From positions 1 through 9,689 of the forward strand of contig JAUCGN010000057.1 in assembly GCA_030378125.1 (NCBI GenBank): a stretch of 9,689 bases of DNA. The letters run 5' to 3'. The translations under genes and the position numbers were made by a program. This DNA is from Thiotrichales bacterium HSG1 (GTDB lineage Bacteria; Pseudomonadota; Gammaproteobacteria; Beggiatoales; Beggiatoaceae). The notes under the pieces are model-generated. The model was not told the DNA's origin. It made no database searches and saw only the letters and a list, made by a program, of their open reading frames with translations. Position 1 is the stretch's first letter. Each line of letters begins with the position of its first letter. Below are positions 1 through 6,840 of this stretch, piece after piece.

Positions 1-1380
1 AAAATGATAATACTCATCAAAGCAGCTAAAAATCCTCAAGAAGCTCGGCAAGGTTTATTATCTAAAATTTGGGAATCTAGCATAGTTACCAAACTGCTTA
101 AACAATCGGATACTTCAGTTTCTCGACCCGATAATTTAACCAGTGAATTTGGTTTATTAACTGATGGTTATCGTCTTTCCGATGCACAGGCTCAAGCCAT
201 TTTAGAATTGCGTTTACATCGTCTAACTGGTTTAGAACAAAGTAAAATTGCAGAAGAATTTCAAACTTTATTAACCCGCATTCATGAGCTACTTGATATT
301 CTCAACAATACCGACAGATTGATGCAGGTAATTAAAGAAGAATTATTAGCAATTCGTGATAGTTATGGAGATAAAAGACGAACTGAAATAACTTTTGCTG
401 ATGCTGAAATTGGAATTGAGGACTTAATTCCAGAAGAAGATGTACTGGTTACTCTGTCCCATGAAGGCTATATTAAGTCGCAAGAAATGGATAGTTATTC
501 AGCTCAAAAACGTGGTGGCAAAGGTAAGTCAGCTACTAAGATGAAAGAAGCTGATTTTATTGATAAATTATTCGTTGCCAATACCCACGATACTATCTTA
601 TGTTTCACCAGTGCTGGTAAAGTTTACTGGTTAAAAGTCTATCAATTACCACGTGCTAGTAGAATTTCACGCGGTCGTCCAATCATCAACTTATTACCAC
701 TGGAAGCCGATGAGAGGGTTAATGCAATTTTGCCAATTCGTAAGTTTGTAGCAGATAAATTTGTATTTATGGCGACTGCTAAAGGGGTGGTGAAAAAAAC
801 TTCTTTGGATGGATTTTCCCGACCGCGTGCCAATGGAATTATTGCTATTAATTTGGATGATGATGATCAGTTGATTGGGGTTGATATAACTGATGGTCAG
901 CGAGATGTAATGTTGTTTAGTAAAATGGGTAAAGCAGTTCACTTTAAAGAAGAAAATACCATACGAGCCACTGGTAGGACTGCTCGTGGAGTGCGTGGTA
1001 TTAGGTTAGCTCCTGAAGATAAAGTTATTTCTTTAATCGTTAATTATACTGATGGAATGGTGATGACTGCTACGGTGAATGGTTTTGGTAAACGTACTCC
1101 AATTGATAGCTATCCAATTAAAGGGAGAGGTGGTAAAGGTGTGATTGCAATCAAAACTTCGGAACGTAATGGAGAGTTGGTTGGAGCAGTACAAATTGCT
1201 GAAGATGATGATATTATGTTAATAAGTAATGCTGGAACTTTGGTTAGGACTCCAGTTAGTGGTATTTCAGTAGTTAGTCGTAATACTCAGGGAGTGAATC
1301 TAATTCGCTTGAAAGAGGGTGAAAAATTGGTAGGTTTGGATAAAATTTTAGACTTAGATGAGGAGGATGGAGTAGAGTGA
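1..1380 (+). CDS. gyrA: DNA gyrase subunit A, C-terminal half (5' partial)
   Basis: This is the ATP-independent subunit of DNA gyrase (GyrA2GyrB2), which introduces negative supercoils. The frame is open from base 1, so the ATG at 4 is internal. It aligns without gaps with E. coli GyrA as I recall it, starting near E. coli residue 393, so the catalytic tyrosine domain lies outside the window. Residues (from the ATG at 4) about 55-130 are the end of the breakage-reunion domain and coiled coil (QAQAILELRLHRLTGLE, then GDKRRTEIT). Residues about 144-445 are the DNA-wrapping beta-pinwheel. The GyrA box QKRGGKG is intact at residues 168-174, as expected of gyrase rather than topoisomerase IV ParC. 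The acidic tail is short (LDLDEEDGVE). The stop overlaps the next gene by 4 bases. Identification is very secure. Confidence 0.98.
   Translation, partial: KMIILIKAAKNPQEARQGLLSKIWESSIVTKLLKQSDTSVSRPDNLTSEFGLLTDGYRLSDAQAQAILELRLHRLTGLEQSKIAEEFQTLLTRIHELLDILNNTDRLMQVIKEELLAIRDSYGDKRRTEITFADAEIGIEDLIPEEDVLVTLSHEGYIKSQEMDSYSAQKRGGKGKSATKMKEADFIDKLFVANTHDTILCFTSAGKVYWLKVYQLPRASRISRGRPIINLLPLEADERVNAILPIRKFVADKFVFMATAKGVVKKTSLDGFSRPRANGIIAINLDDDDQLIGVDITDGQRDVMLFSKMGKAVHFKEENTIRATGRTARGVRGIRLAPEDKVISLIVNYTDGMVMTATVNGFGKRTPIDSYPIKGRGGKGVIAIKTSERNGELVGAVQIAEDDDIMLISNAGTLVRTPVSGISVVSRNTQGVNLIRLKEGEKLVGLDKILDLDEEDGVE
1361..1366 (+). promoter_or_regulatory. Shine-Dalgarno AGGAGG inside the gyrA end, deciding a GTG start
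   Basis: A perfect AGGAGG lies within the last acidic codons of gyrA, 10 bases before the GTG at 1377. It supports GTG as the start of the SMR gene and indicates translational coupling across the GTGA stop/start overlap at 1377-1380. Confidence 0.8.
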
Positions 1381-1718
1381 ATTACGATTTAAAAACAATT
1401 ACTTGGGTCTTACTAATTGTTGCAATTATGTTGGAGGTTTCTGGCACTGTCGCCATGAAGTTGTCAGATGGGTTTACCAAAATTATTCCCATTATGGCAA
1501 TGTTAGTTTTTTATGCTATGGGTTTGAGTTTATTAGCTTTAACCTTGAAAGTGATAGATGTTAGCGTTGCTTATGCGGTTTGGTCCGGGTTAGGAACAGT
1601 GTTGATAACCTTGATAGGAATTGTGTGGTTTAAAGAGTCTGTTACTGTTATAAAAGTAGCATCCATTATTTTGATTGTCATTGGGGTGATTGGATTGAAT
1701 TTGGAAAACAATGTCTAG
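1377..1718 (+). CDS. Small multidrug resistance (SMR) transporter, EmrE/Qac-like
   Basis: This 113-residue inner-membrane protein has four hydrophobic helices (about 8-27, 34-52, 60-84, 88-110), the usual SMR size. SMR proteins work as dual-topology dimers that exchange protons for cationic compounds. The essential glutamate of helix 1 is E20 (EmrE E14), in LEVSGTVAMKLSDGFT. The substrate-site aromatics Y66 and W69 fall in AYAVWSGLG at the same 49-residue spacing from the glutamate as EmrE W63. The helix 1 motif and WSG resemble the quaternary-cation (Qac) branch more than the guanidinium exporters (Gdx/SugE), but substrate cannot be fixed by sequence alone. It starts with GTG after a perfect Shine-Dalgarno and overlaps gyrA by 4 bases, so it is co-transcribed with a housekeeping gene. 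No stress-type regulator or riboswitch is seen in front of it. Confidence 0.93.
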   Translation: MNYDLKTITWVLLIVAIMLEVSGTVAMKLSDGFTKIIPIMAMLVFYAMGLSLLALTLKVIDVSVAYAVWSGLGTVLITLIGIVWFKESVTVIKVASIILIVIGVIGLNLENNV

Positions 1719-1802
1719 TGATAAATTGAAGGTAAAATAAGACGGATGATTAGCTACCAAAAGAAACAATATACATGAAGGAATATTATAAAACAAAACT
1801 AG

Positions 1803-1892
1803 GGTAGTCCTGCAATGTATAGTGATAAATCTATTAATTACTTGATATTTAACAGATTTTTTAAAATAAACACTATTCTGTGCAGGACTACC
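1803..1892. repeat. 90-bp element with terminal inverted repeats (MITE-like)
   Basis: The ends GGTAGTCCTGCA (1803-1814) and TGCAGGACTACC (1881-1892) are perfect 12-bp inverted repeats. The match resumes inward with ATAGTG (1819-1824) against CACTAT (1871-1876), giving arms of about 22 bp around an AT-rich centre. There is no coding capacity. It could be a small non-autonomous mobile element or a long hairpin acting as a terminator between convergent genes. No clear target-site duplication is visible. It shares no ends with the IS630 remnant at 7854-8362. Confidence 0.55.
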
Positions 1893-1971
1893 AATATTAG
1901 TATGTTATACAAAATTATGTGGGGTTGTAATTAATTAATATTTAACAAGTTTTAATTTTTCTTAATAGTCG

Positions 1972-1988
1972 ACACCGGTACCCGGTGT
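1972..1988. repeat. GC-rich hairpin ACACCGG-TAC-CCGGTGT
   Basis: A perfect 7-bp stem with a 3-base loop stands out in very AT-rich surroundings about 110 bases beyond the phytase stop. It has no T-run on either strand, so it is at most a weak terminator. It could be a protein-binding palindrome. Confidence 0.5.
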
Positions 1989-2097
1989 AGGTAAGTAGTA
2001 TTTAATTAAATATTATAATAACAGTCCTTTACGCCCATTAAGTTCTCACCTTTCGAAACAGTCCTAAGTATTACTGAGTAAAATGTACTGTACGAAA

Positions 2098-3477
2098 TTA
2101 TTGCAAAATGTATGAAGTGGATGTTTTTAAATCCAATTGTTCAGCAATATTTTCCCAAGGAACCAGCTTAAAATTTTGATTTTCTGTTGGCATAGTGTTA
2201 ATACCATCTTGAACTACAAAAACTCCATAAGGAAAGTCCTCTCCCAAAGGAATATTTATCACATCCAATCCATCAGTATCATCAACTTTGTCAATTTCTA
2301 ATTCAAGATTATTAACCACATTAAATCTACCCAAATATTTATTATTGCCGGCCCGATCATAAACTGTAAAGGTGCTATCTCCCTGATTAGAAGCAATTAT
2401 ATAACCTTCTTGCTCGTTGAGATAATAAATCGCTAGTCCTTCAACTTGTGGAGTAATATTACCATTTTTATCAGTAGTATCAATTAAATGTCCTTTATTA
2501 TTAGCTTTTGGATTTGCACTGAACTTCCATATACCCACTAATTCTTCTCCAAGATAAAGATATCCCAATTTATCGTCCACCACACAACCCTCAACTTGGG
2601 ACTTAACACTAAAATTTCTTATCAAAGCAGCTTTCACTAAACCATTGTTATCATATAATTCCCATTGTTCCACAGCACCGCTTTTATCATTTATGAAAAC
2701 ATAATATTTATTCGACACTCTGTTATGATACATACACAAGCCATAAACAGAATCTTGAAACCCGGTAATTATGGCCTGATTAGCAATATTTTCTAATCTA
2801 CGTGTAGCTGAATTTACTTTATAAACAGCAATACTATTATCGGTTCGATTACTAGCTGTTACTATCGATACTTTCTCATTTCCAAGCGGAAAATTATAAC
2901 GTAAATCAACATTATTCATTTCACCATCAGCCAAATATTGCAACTGATTACCAACTAAATCATAAACTATTAACCCACCTTGTTTTTGAGTAGTAATAAT
3001 AATACTTTGAGCCGGGTCTTGAGGATGGACCCAAATGGCAGGATCATCTGCTGCATCTTCAGTAGCATTAACCGGTTTAGTTTCCACCGTTGCCTTGACT
3101 GATTTAGTAACCATATTTTCTGATTCAACTCCAATCATGTGAAATCGCATTGGAGGATTATCCGATGGTATTAGTTGAAATCTTGCTTGATTATAAGTCT
3201 CACCACCCATCATCAATTGAGGAATGTGTAAAATTTCGGTGTGAGAATCATAGTAAACATCAGAATTATTAATTGGTCTGTAGGTATCAAGTTCCAAAAC
3301 TATTTCATTGCTGTCACTATCAACTTGTTGTAATGTCACCGAATAGGCAGGACTTTTTGTAATTAACTTAACGTTTGGTAGGGTTAAAACACCATCTTCA
3401 TCATCAAAATAAATGGTTTTAGCTTGAGCATTGTAAATTATGCTAGTTAAAATAATGAGTAACGTAATTTTTATCAT
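2098..3477 (-). CDS. Secreted beta-propeller phytase (3-phytase family)
   Basis: This protein probably hydrolyses inositol-phosphate phosphomonoesters with calcium as cofactor, outside the cytoplasm. A signal peptide covers residues 1-19 (cleavage after AQA). Residues about 20-118 are a small beta-rich domain built of two similar units (GVLTLPNV..., EILHIPQL...). The phytase propeller runs from about 130 to 447. Family landmarks are DDPAIWVHP at 144-152, KQGG at 165-168, MNNVDLRYNF at 187-196, NRTDNSIAVY at 210-219, YGLC at 245-248, QVEGCVVDD at 294-302, LYLGEE at 307-312, QVEGLAI at 344-350, ASNQGDSTFTVYDR at 362-375, DTDGLDVI at 400-407 and FVVQDG at 420-425. The acidic Ca/phosphate ligands and the R211 loop appear intact, so it should be active. 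The ATG follows the previous stop directly (TAGATG), with AAGGAA as ribosome site, so it is the last gene of an operon. Confidence 0.93.
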   Translation of the reverse strand: MIKITLLIILTSIIYNAQAKTIYFDDEDGVLTLPNVKLITKSPAYSVTLQQVDSDSNEIVLELDTYRPINNSDVYYDSHTEILHIPQLMMGGETYNQARFQLIPSDNPPMRFHMIGVESENMVTKSVKATVETKPVNATEDAADDPAIWVHPQDPAQSIIITTQKQGGLIVYDLVGNQLQYLADGEMNNVDLRYNFPLGNEKVSIVTASNRTDNSIAVYKVNSATRRLENIANQAIITGFQDSVYGLCMYHNRVSNKYYVFINDKSGAVEQWELYDNNGLVKAALIRNFSVKSQVEGCVVDDKLGYLYLGEELVGIWKFSANPKANNKGHLIDTTDKNGNITPQVEGLAIYYLNEQEGYIIASNQGDSTFTVYDRAGNNKYLGRFNVVNNLELEIDKVDDTDGLDVINIPLGEDFPYGVFVVQDGINTMPTENQNFKLVPWENIAEQLDLKTSTSYILQ

Positions 3478-4098
3478 CTAAGATTCCTTTACATGTTGAG
3501 AACAATCGAAACAATAATCGCATAGTTCGCCGTGCCAATTAGGAATACAAGACCAACCGGGAGGTAAATTACCATCCACATATAGGTCCTGCATGTAACC
3601 TTCGTAATAGATATTTTTTAATGCACTAACTTTGCCACAATTTGAACAGGTGAAGGTGGTGGTTACTATATGTTCTCTTGGAATTATTTTATTATTTGTA
3701 GTCGCTGTTAACCATGCAAATATAAAAATAGCTAAACAAATCACAAATAAAAGGACCATTATTAAATCAGTCCAATTCCCAAATTGATTTTTGAATGAAT
3801 TGTTATAAGGTTTTAATTTTGGTGTTACAAAAGCGGAACCGTTTAATGGATCAATTTTTTCCTTGATTTTTTGCAAAGTTTTTTGACCGATTCCTTTTAC
3901 TTCCAATAATTGATTTAACTCGGTAAAACCTCCTATCTTTTCCCTATGTTCAACAATATGCTTCGATTTAACAACTCCAACTCCAGACAATTCGCGTGCT
4001 AACTCATCAGCAGTAGCTATGTTAATATCCACAGCTAAAACTGGATTTAATGAGAAAATTATTATAAATCCGACTAAACATTGATTTATACTATACAC
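3478..4098 (-). CDS. ComEA-like helix-hairpin-helix protein with membrane segment and Cys-rich tail
   Basis: This 206-residue protein is predicted to be exported. Residues 1-22 form a signal peptide (cleavage after VLA). Residues 24-83 are a ComEA-type domain: VDINIATADELAREL begins the first hairpin, and LLEVKGIGQKTLQKIKEKI gives the second GIG hairpin. ComEA domains bind double-stranded DNA in the periplasm during uptake. Unlike ordinary short ComEA proteins, it continues through a linker into a membrane helix (about 111-131) and a Cys-rich end with C151-x2-C154, C184, C193-x2-C196-x2-C199, resembling a zinc ribbon. If the signal peptide is cleaved, that tail lies in the cytoplasm. The start is GTG at 4098, because a stop codon lies two codons upstream (4105-4107) and no in-frame ATG is near. 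The phytase gene follows with no gap. A role in DNA uptake is inference; the tail's function is unknown. Confidence 0.8.
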   Translation of the reverse strand: MYSINQCLVGFIIIFSLNPVLAVDINIATADELARELSGVGVVKSKHIVEHREKIGGFTELNQLLEVKGIGQKTLQKIKEKIDPLNGSAFVTPKLKPYNNSFKNQFGNWTDLIMVLLFVICLAIFIFAWLTATTNNKIIPREHIVTTTFTCSNCGKVSALKNIYYEGYMQDLYVDGNLPPGWSCIPNWHGELCDYCFDCSQHVKES

Positions 4099-4144
4099 AG
4101 CGTATTAGAGCTTATAGGCTTTAAAAATTTCTGGAAGACTTACC

Positions 4145-4150
4145 ATTATA
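4145..4150 (-). promoter_or_regulatory. Possible -10 box TATAAT upstream of the comEA-like gene
   Basis: On the minus strand a perfect TATAAT lies 46 bases before the GTG start at 4098, in the 69-base gap after the Tat-signal gene. The -35 position (TGGTAG, 17-base spacer) is poor, so this is weak. It might give separate transcription of the comEA-phytase pair. Confidence 0.3.
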
Positions 4151-4167
4151 AATTGCCTAAAACTTTA

Positions 4168-4623
4168 CTACCATTTAGCTAATGGATTTTGGCAGGGAGC
4201 TTGATACGGATCATAGTAAAATAAATATTTAACCGGTTTAGTTTCATCGGCTCCTTCTCGAAAAAAATTACTGGATAACAAAAAGTCAGTTATAATTTTC
4301 TCTTCAAAACTGCGTACTTTACCGGTAAAAAAAGGAGTTTTATTTAACAAATCAGTATAGTTATAAATTGGATATAAAAAACTAAATTTATTTAATTTAC
4401 CACCAATGTAACCTTCATTATCAACATGATCTATAAAATCTTGGATAAAGTTTAAAACTTCAGTTTTATCCCATTTTAAATAAGATAAGCGTTTTTCAAA
4501 CACAGCAAAAATAGTATTTTTTATTCGGGTATTATTACTCAGATAACCATTTTTTACCGACCATATTCCGGTAGCTGTAGCAAAAATTCCAACAAAACTT
4601 AAAAGAAAAGTTCGACGATTCAT
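4168..4623 (-). CDS. Hypothetical protein with twin-arginine signal
   Basis: I do not recognise this 151-residue family. It begins with a Tat-type leader: MNRRTFLLS, where R3-R4-x-F-L matches the twin-arginine consensus, followed by a hydrophobic stretch to about residue 22. This suggests export in folded form to the periplasm. The mature part is helix-rich with many aromatics. It has a single cysteine (C144) in the C-terminal YYDPYQAPCQNPLAKW, which looks like a conserved motif. The shape (Tat leader plus about 125 residues) recalls small helper subunits of periplasmic oxidoreductases, but no large partner subunit is beside it, so this is speculation. GGAG lies 7 bases before the ATG, supporting the start. 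The ComEA-like gene begins 69 bases downstream on the same strand, so it may head that operon. Confidence 0.7.
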   Translation of the reverse strand: MNRRTFLLSFVGIFATATGIWSVKNGYLSNNTRIKNTIFAVFEKRLSYLKWDKTEVLNFIQDFIDHVDNEGYIGGKLNKFSFLYPIYNYTDLLNKTPFFTGKVRSFEEKIITDFLLSSNFFREGADETKPVKYLFYYDPYQAPCQNPLAKW

Positions 4624-4640
4624 TTTTTAACTCCAATCAA

Positions 4641-4669
4641 ATAGTATTATTCAAACTCATTCAAAACAA
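4641..4669 (-). promoter_or_regulatory. Possible promoter of the Tat-signal gene
   Basis: On the minus strand TTGTTT (4669-4664) and TACTAT (4646-4641) are separated by 17 bases, each a partial match to the sigma-70 boxes. The spacer includes a tandem 10-base repeat, TTTGAATGAG then TTTGAATAAT, which could be an operator. The AT-rich background makes chance matches likely. Confidence 0.3.
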
Positions 4670-4696
4670 TATCTTAGCCAATGTTAAAATTTGTTG

Positions 4697-4729
4697 TTTC
4701 GGGAAATCTGCTTCGTTCCATTCCCGAAA
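4697..4729 (-). terminator. Palindrome after surA, possible terminator
   Basis: TTTCGGGAA (4697-4705) and TTCCCGAAA (4721-4729) form a perfect 9-bp stem with a 15-base loop, about 50 bases beyond the surA stop. Position and stem fit the end of the tolR-surA operon. On the minus strand the tail is CAACAAATTTT rather than a clean T-run, so it could instead be a dispersed repeat or an operator for the next gene. Confidence 0.45.
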
Positions 4730-4777
4730 TAATCAGGTGATTGATGAAGGTATTGGTAAAAATTCTAACTTATTAAA

Positions 4778-6049
4778 CTAAAGAAGCCCCGGTTTGAATT
4801 TGACAAATGCTTCATCTCGCAGTCGGCGTGACCAAATTTGTAATTCTTCATTAATTTTACGTTGATGGATTTGTTTGGTTGCTTCAGTACGAATTGCCTC
4901 TTCAGTATTGTCATGCTCACGTCTTTGTAATACTTGTACAATATGCCAACCATAACGGGATTTAAATGGTTTACTGACTTGATTTATTTTCAGACTATTA
5001 ATAATCTCTTCAAATTCTGGTACAACATCGCCCGGACTAAGCCAACCTAACAAACCACCTTTAGCGGCAGAATTTGAATCATTAGAATTAGCTTGAGCTA
5101 AACTAGCAAAATCATCACCTTGTTCAACTCTGGCTTTAAGTTCTTTCAAATGCTCGTTAGCATCACTGTCTGATATAAAATCGTTGACTGTCAACAAAAT
5201 ATGTTGGGCTTTAGTTTGGGTTATAATGCTCTGTTTACCTATATTTTTATCGGCCAATTTGATAATATGAAAACCATTAGAATCCCTTAAAGGACCAACT
5301 ATTTCACCAACTTTCATTTTGTTTACTAATCCAGCAAATATAGTTGGCATTTCTCCAATTGTCATCCAACCTAAATCGCCACCCTCAAGAGCTTGGCCAC
5401 TATCTGAAATAGCAACAGCCATAGCCTGAAAGTTATGATTTTGTTTCAATTTATCTACTGTCTCTTCAGCTTTTTGTTTAGTTACTTTTATGTCTTCCGG
5501 GGAAGTTCCATCTGATGTTTCTATCAAAATATGCAAAATATGATATTCATTAGATGTTGATTCCTGTTTCTCTTTATTGCTCAAAAAGTTATCCACCTCA
5601 CGTTCAGTAACGCTAACTCGACTAGCTACCTGCCGTTGTTTCAAACGATTAACGATCATATCTGTACGAATTTGTTCTCTAATTTGTTCATAATCAAATC
5701 CTTCAGTTTCTATTTTTGCCTTAAAACCAGTTAGATCAAGATCATTATCTGCTGCAATCTCTCGCAATTTTGCGTTTAAACTGCTGTCTTCAACATTAAG
5801 CCCCATACGTTTAGCTAATTGTAACTGTATACTAGTGAGAATCATCTTGTCTAAAACTTGACGTTCTAGTTCTTCATCTGGTGGTAAAGTAATATTTTGT
5901 TGCTGCAATCTAGTTACTACATTTCGTATTTCTTGTTGTAAAACTGTGTTGACTATCACCTCATCATCAACAACAGCTACAATATGATCGAGTATTTGAG
6001 CAAACGTCAGAATAGGTATAAATATTAGTAGTAGGATATTATATTTCAT
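4778..6049 (-). CDS. surA: Periplasmic chaperone / peptidyl-prolyl isomerase SurA
   Basis: SurA escorts unfolded outer-membrane beta-barrel proteins across the periplasm to the BAM complex. The 423 residues match the usual length (E. coli about 428). Residues 1-17 are a signal peptide (cleavage after TFA). An N-terminal chaperone domain runs to about 165 (LDHIVAVVDDEVI at its start, the SurA_N signature). Parvulin domain 1 spans about 168-268 (EYHILHILI ... GGDLGWM ... GFHIIKL) and parvulin domain 2 about 278-378 (TKAQHILL ... GGLLGWLSPGD ... YGWHIVQVL). A C-terminal helix from about 385 completes the chaperone module. The start overlaps the tolA stop as ATGA, so it is translationally coupled. 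In E. coli surA lies with lptD and pdxA; its place after tolA here is unusual and points to joint envelope biogenesis expression. Confidence 0.96.
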   Translation of the reverse strand: MKYNILLLIFIPILTFAQILDHIVAVVDDEVIVNTVLQQEIRNVVTRLQQQNITLPPDEELERQVLDKMILTSIQLQLAKRMGLNVEDSSLNAKLREIAADNDLDLTGFKAKIETEGFDYEQIREQIRTDMIVNRLKQRQVASRVSVTEREVDNFLSNKEKQESTSNEYHILHILIETSDGTSPEDIKVTKQKAEETVDKLKQNHNFQAMAVAISDSGQALEGGDLGWMTIGEMPTIFAGLVNKMKVGEIVGPLRDSNGFHIIKLADKNIGKQSIITQTKAQHILLTVNDFISDSDANEHLKELKARVEQGDDFASLAQANSNDSNSAAKGGLLGWLSPGDVVPEFEEIINSLKINQVSKPFKSRYGWHIVQVLQRREHDNTEEAIRTEATKQIHQRKINEELQIWSRRLRDEAFVKFKPGLL

Positions 6050-6840
6050 TTTTCAAAGTTAAAGTTAAATTCTTGAAATTCGGTAAGTAATTCTTCAGGT
6101 ATAGGTAATGGTGAAGCTTTTTCAACTGCTAGTTTTGCGGAATAATCAAATGCAACATTGCCACTGCTGGTAACTATTTCAACCTTTATTCCTCCTGTTT
6201 GTAAAGTAATTTTTATTACGCAAGATAACCCCCCATAAAAACCTCGTGGCCGTACCCAATGTTGAGATATTTCATTTGTTAAAATTTCTATTACTTCTTG
6301 TATTCTTTCATTATCTCGTTCTGAATCAACAGATTTTTCAATAGTTTCTTCTTTAACAGATTGTTCAAGTTTTAAGGCTTCTTGTTTATCCAACACCTCT
6401 TTGGCCAAAGCCAATTCCTCAGCCAATCTTTTGGCTTCTGCATGTTCTTTAGCTAATTTTTTCTTAGCCTCTAAACTAGCAGCCAATTTTTTAGCCTTTT
6501 TACGTTCTTTGGCTAATTTTTTAGTTTCAATGGCTTTCTGTTTAAGAATTTTATTTAGTATTTTTTGTTCTCGTTTTTTCTTTTTTTCAGTCTTACTAAG
6601 CAACTTTTCTGCGGAAGTAACCTTTTTTTCAAGATGATGTTTTTTTGACTCTAAATTTAGTTTAACAGCTGGTTGCCTAATATTTTTTTTTATATGAGTT
6701 TCATCCACAATGGAAGCCGGCATGATAGTTTCTAATTTTGGAGGTGATTCCGATTGTTTAAATCCTTCCACACTAAAAAATATTAATATTAAAAATAGTA
6801 TGTTAATGATAATTGCTTGGATGAATGCTAAGATTATCAT
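6046..6840 (-). CDS. tolA: TolA, inner-membrane anchored stalk of the Tol system
   Basis: TolA links the TolQR proton motor in the inner membrane to TolB/Pal at the outer membrane and acts in outer-membrane constriction at division. The 264 residues show a single membrane helix (about 4-22), the short PASIVDE element at 41-47, a Lys/Glu/Ala-rich helical stalk (about 65-180), and a TolA C-terminal domain (about 181-264). In the last, TNEISQHWVRP, GLSCVIKITL, SSGNVAFDYSA and KASPLPIPEE are typical. The stalk is shorter than in E. coli (421 residues in all). In the membrane helix the conserved Ser-x3-His pair (E. coli S18 and H22), needed for contact with TolQR, appears replaced by A9 and N13. 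It overlaps orf130 and surA by ATGA at both ends. Identity from the C-terminal domain is firm; function of the altered helix is uncertain. Confidence 0.9.
   Translation of the reverse strand: MIILAFIQAIIINILFLILIFFSVEGFKQSESPPKLETIMPASIVDETHIKKNIRQPAVKLNLESKKHHLEKKVTSAEKLLSKTEKKKKREQKILNKILKQKAIETKKLAKERKKAKKLAASLEAKKKLAKEHAEAKRLAEELALAKEVLDKQEALKLEQSVKEETIEKSVDSERDNERIQEVIEILTNEISQHWVRPRGFYGGLSCVIKITLQTGGIKVEIVTSSGNVAFDYSAKLAVEKASPLPIPEELLTEFQEFNFNFEK

Larger units (their letters stand above)
1719..2097. other. Convergent intergenic region without genes
   Basis: The SMR gene (plus) and the phytase gene (minus) end facing this 379-base gap. I see no credible coding region. It holds a 90-bp inverted-repeat element (1803-1892), a 17-base direct repeat (1710-1726 and 1814-1830), a GC-rich hairpin (1972-1988), the palindrome TATTTAATTAAATA near 1999-2012, and a direct repeat AACAGTCCT (2020-2028 and 2057-2065). 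No classical terminator with a T-run follows any of these hairpins. Confidence 0.75.

Noticed and set aside
4..6. ATG at position 4 as a real gyrA start
   Set aside because: The frame is open to the window edge and the protein matches gyrase from about residue 393 onward, so this is an internal Met (the window cuts the gene).
694..942. Minus-strand open frames inside gyrA (642-833, 694-942)
   Set aside because: They lie opposite a highly conserved gyrase coding region, have no ribosome site or family resemblance, and are antisense shadows.
1590..1796. Minus-strand open frame over the SMR gene end
   Set aside because: It is antisense to a clear transporter gene, and its composition (runs of Asn, Tyr, Ser) is typical of a shadow frame.
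4765..4953. Minus-strand open frame overlapping the surA end in another frame
   Set aside because: It overlaps the conserved SurA C-terminus and shows no recognisable protein features.
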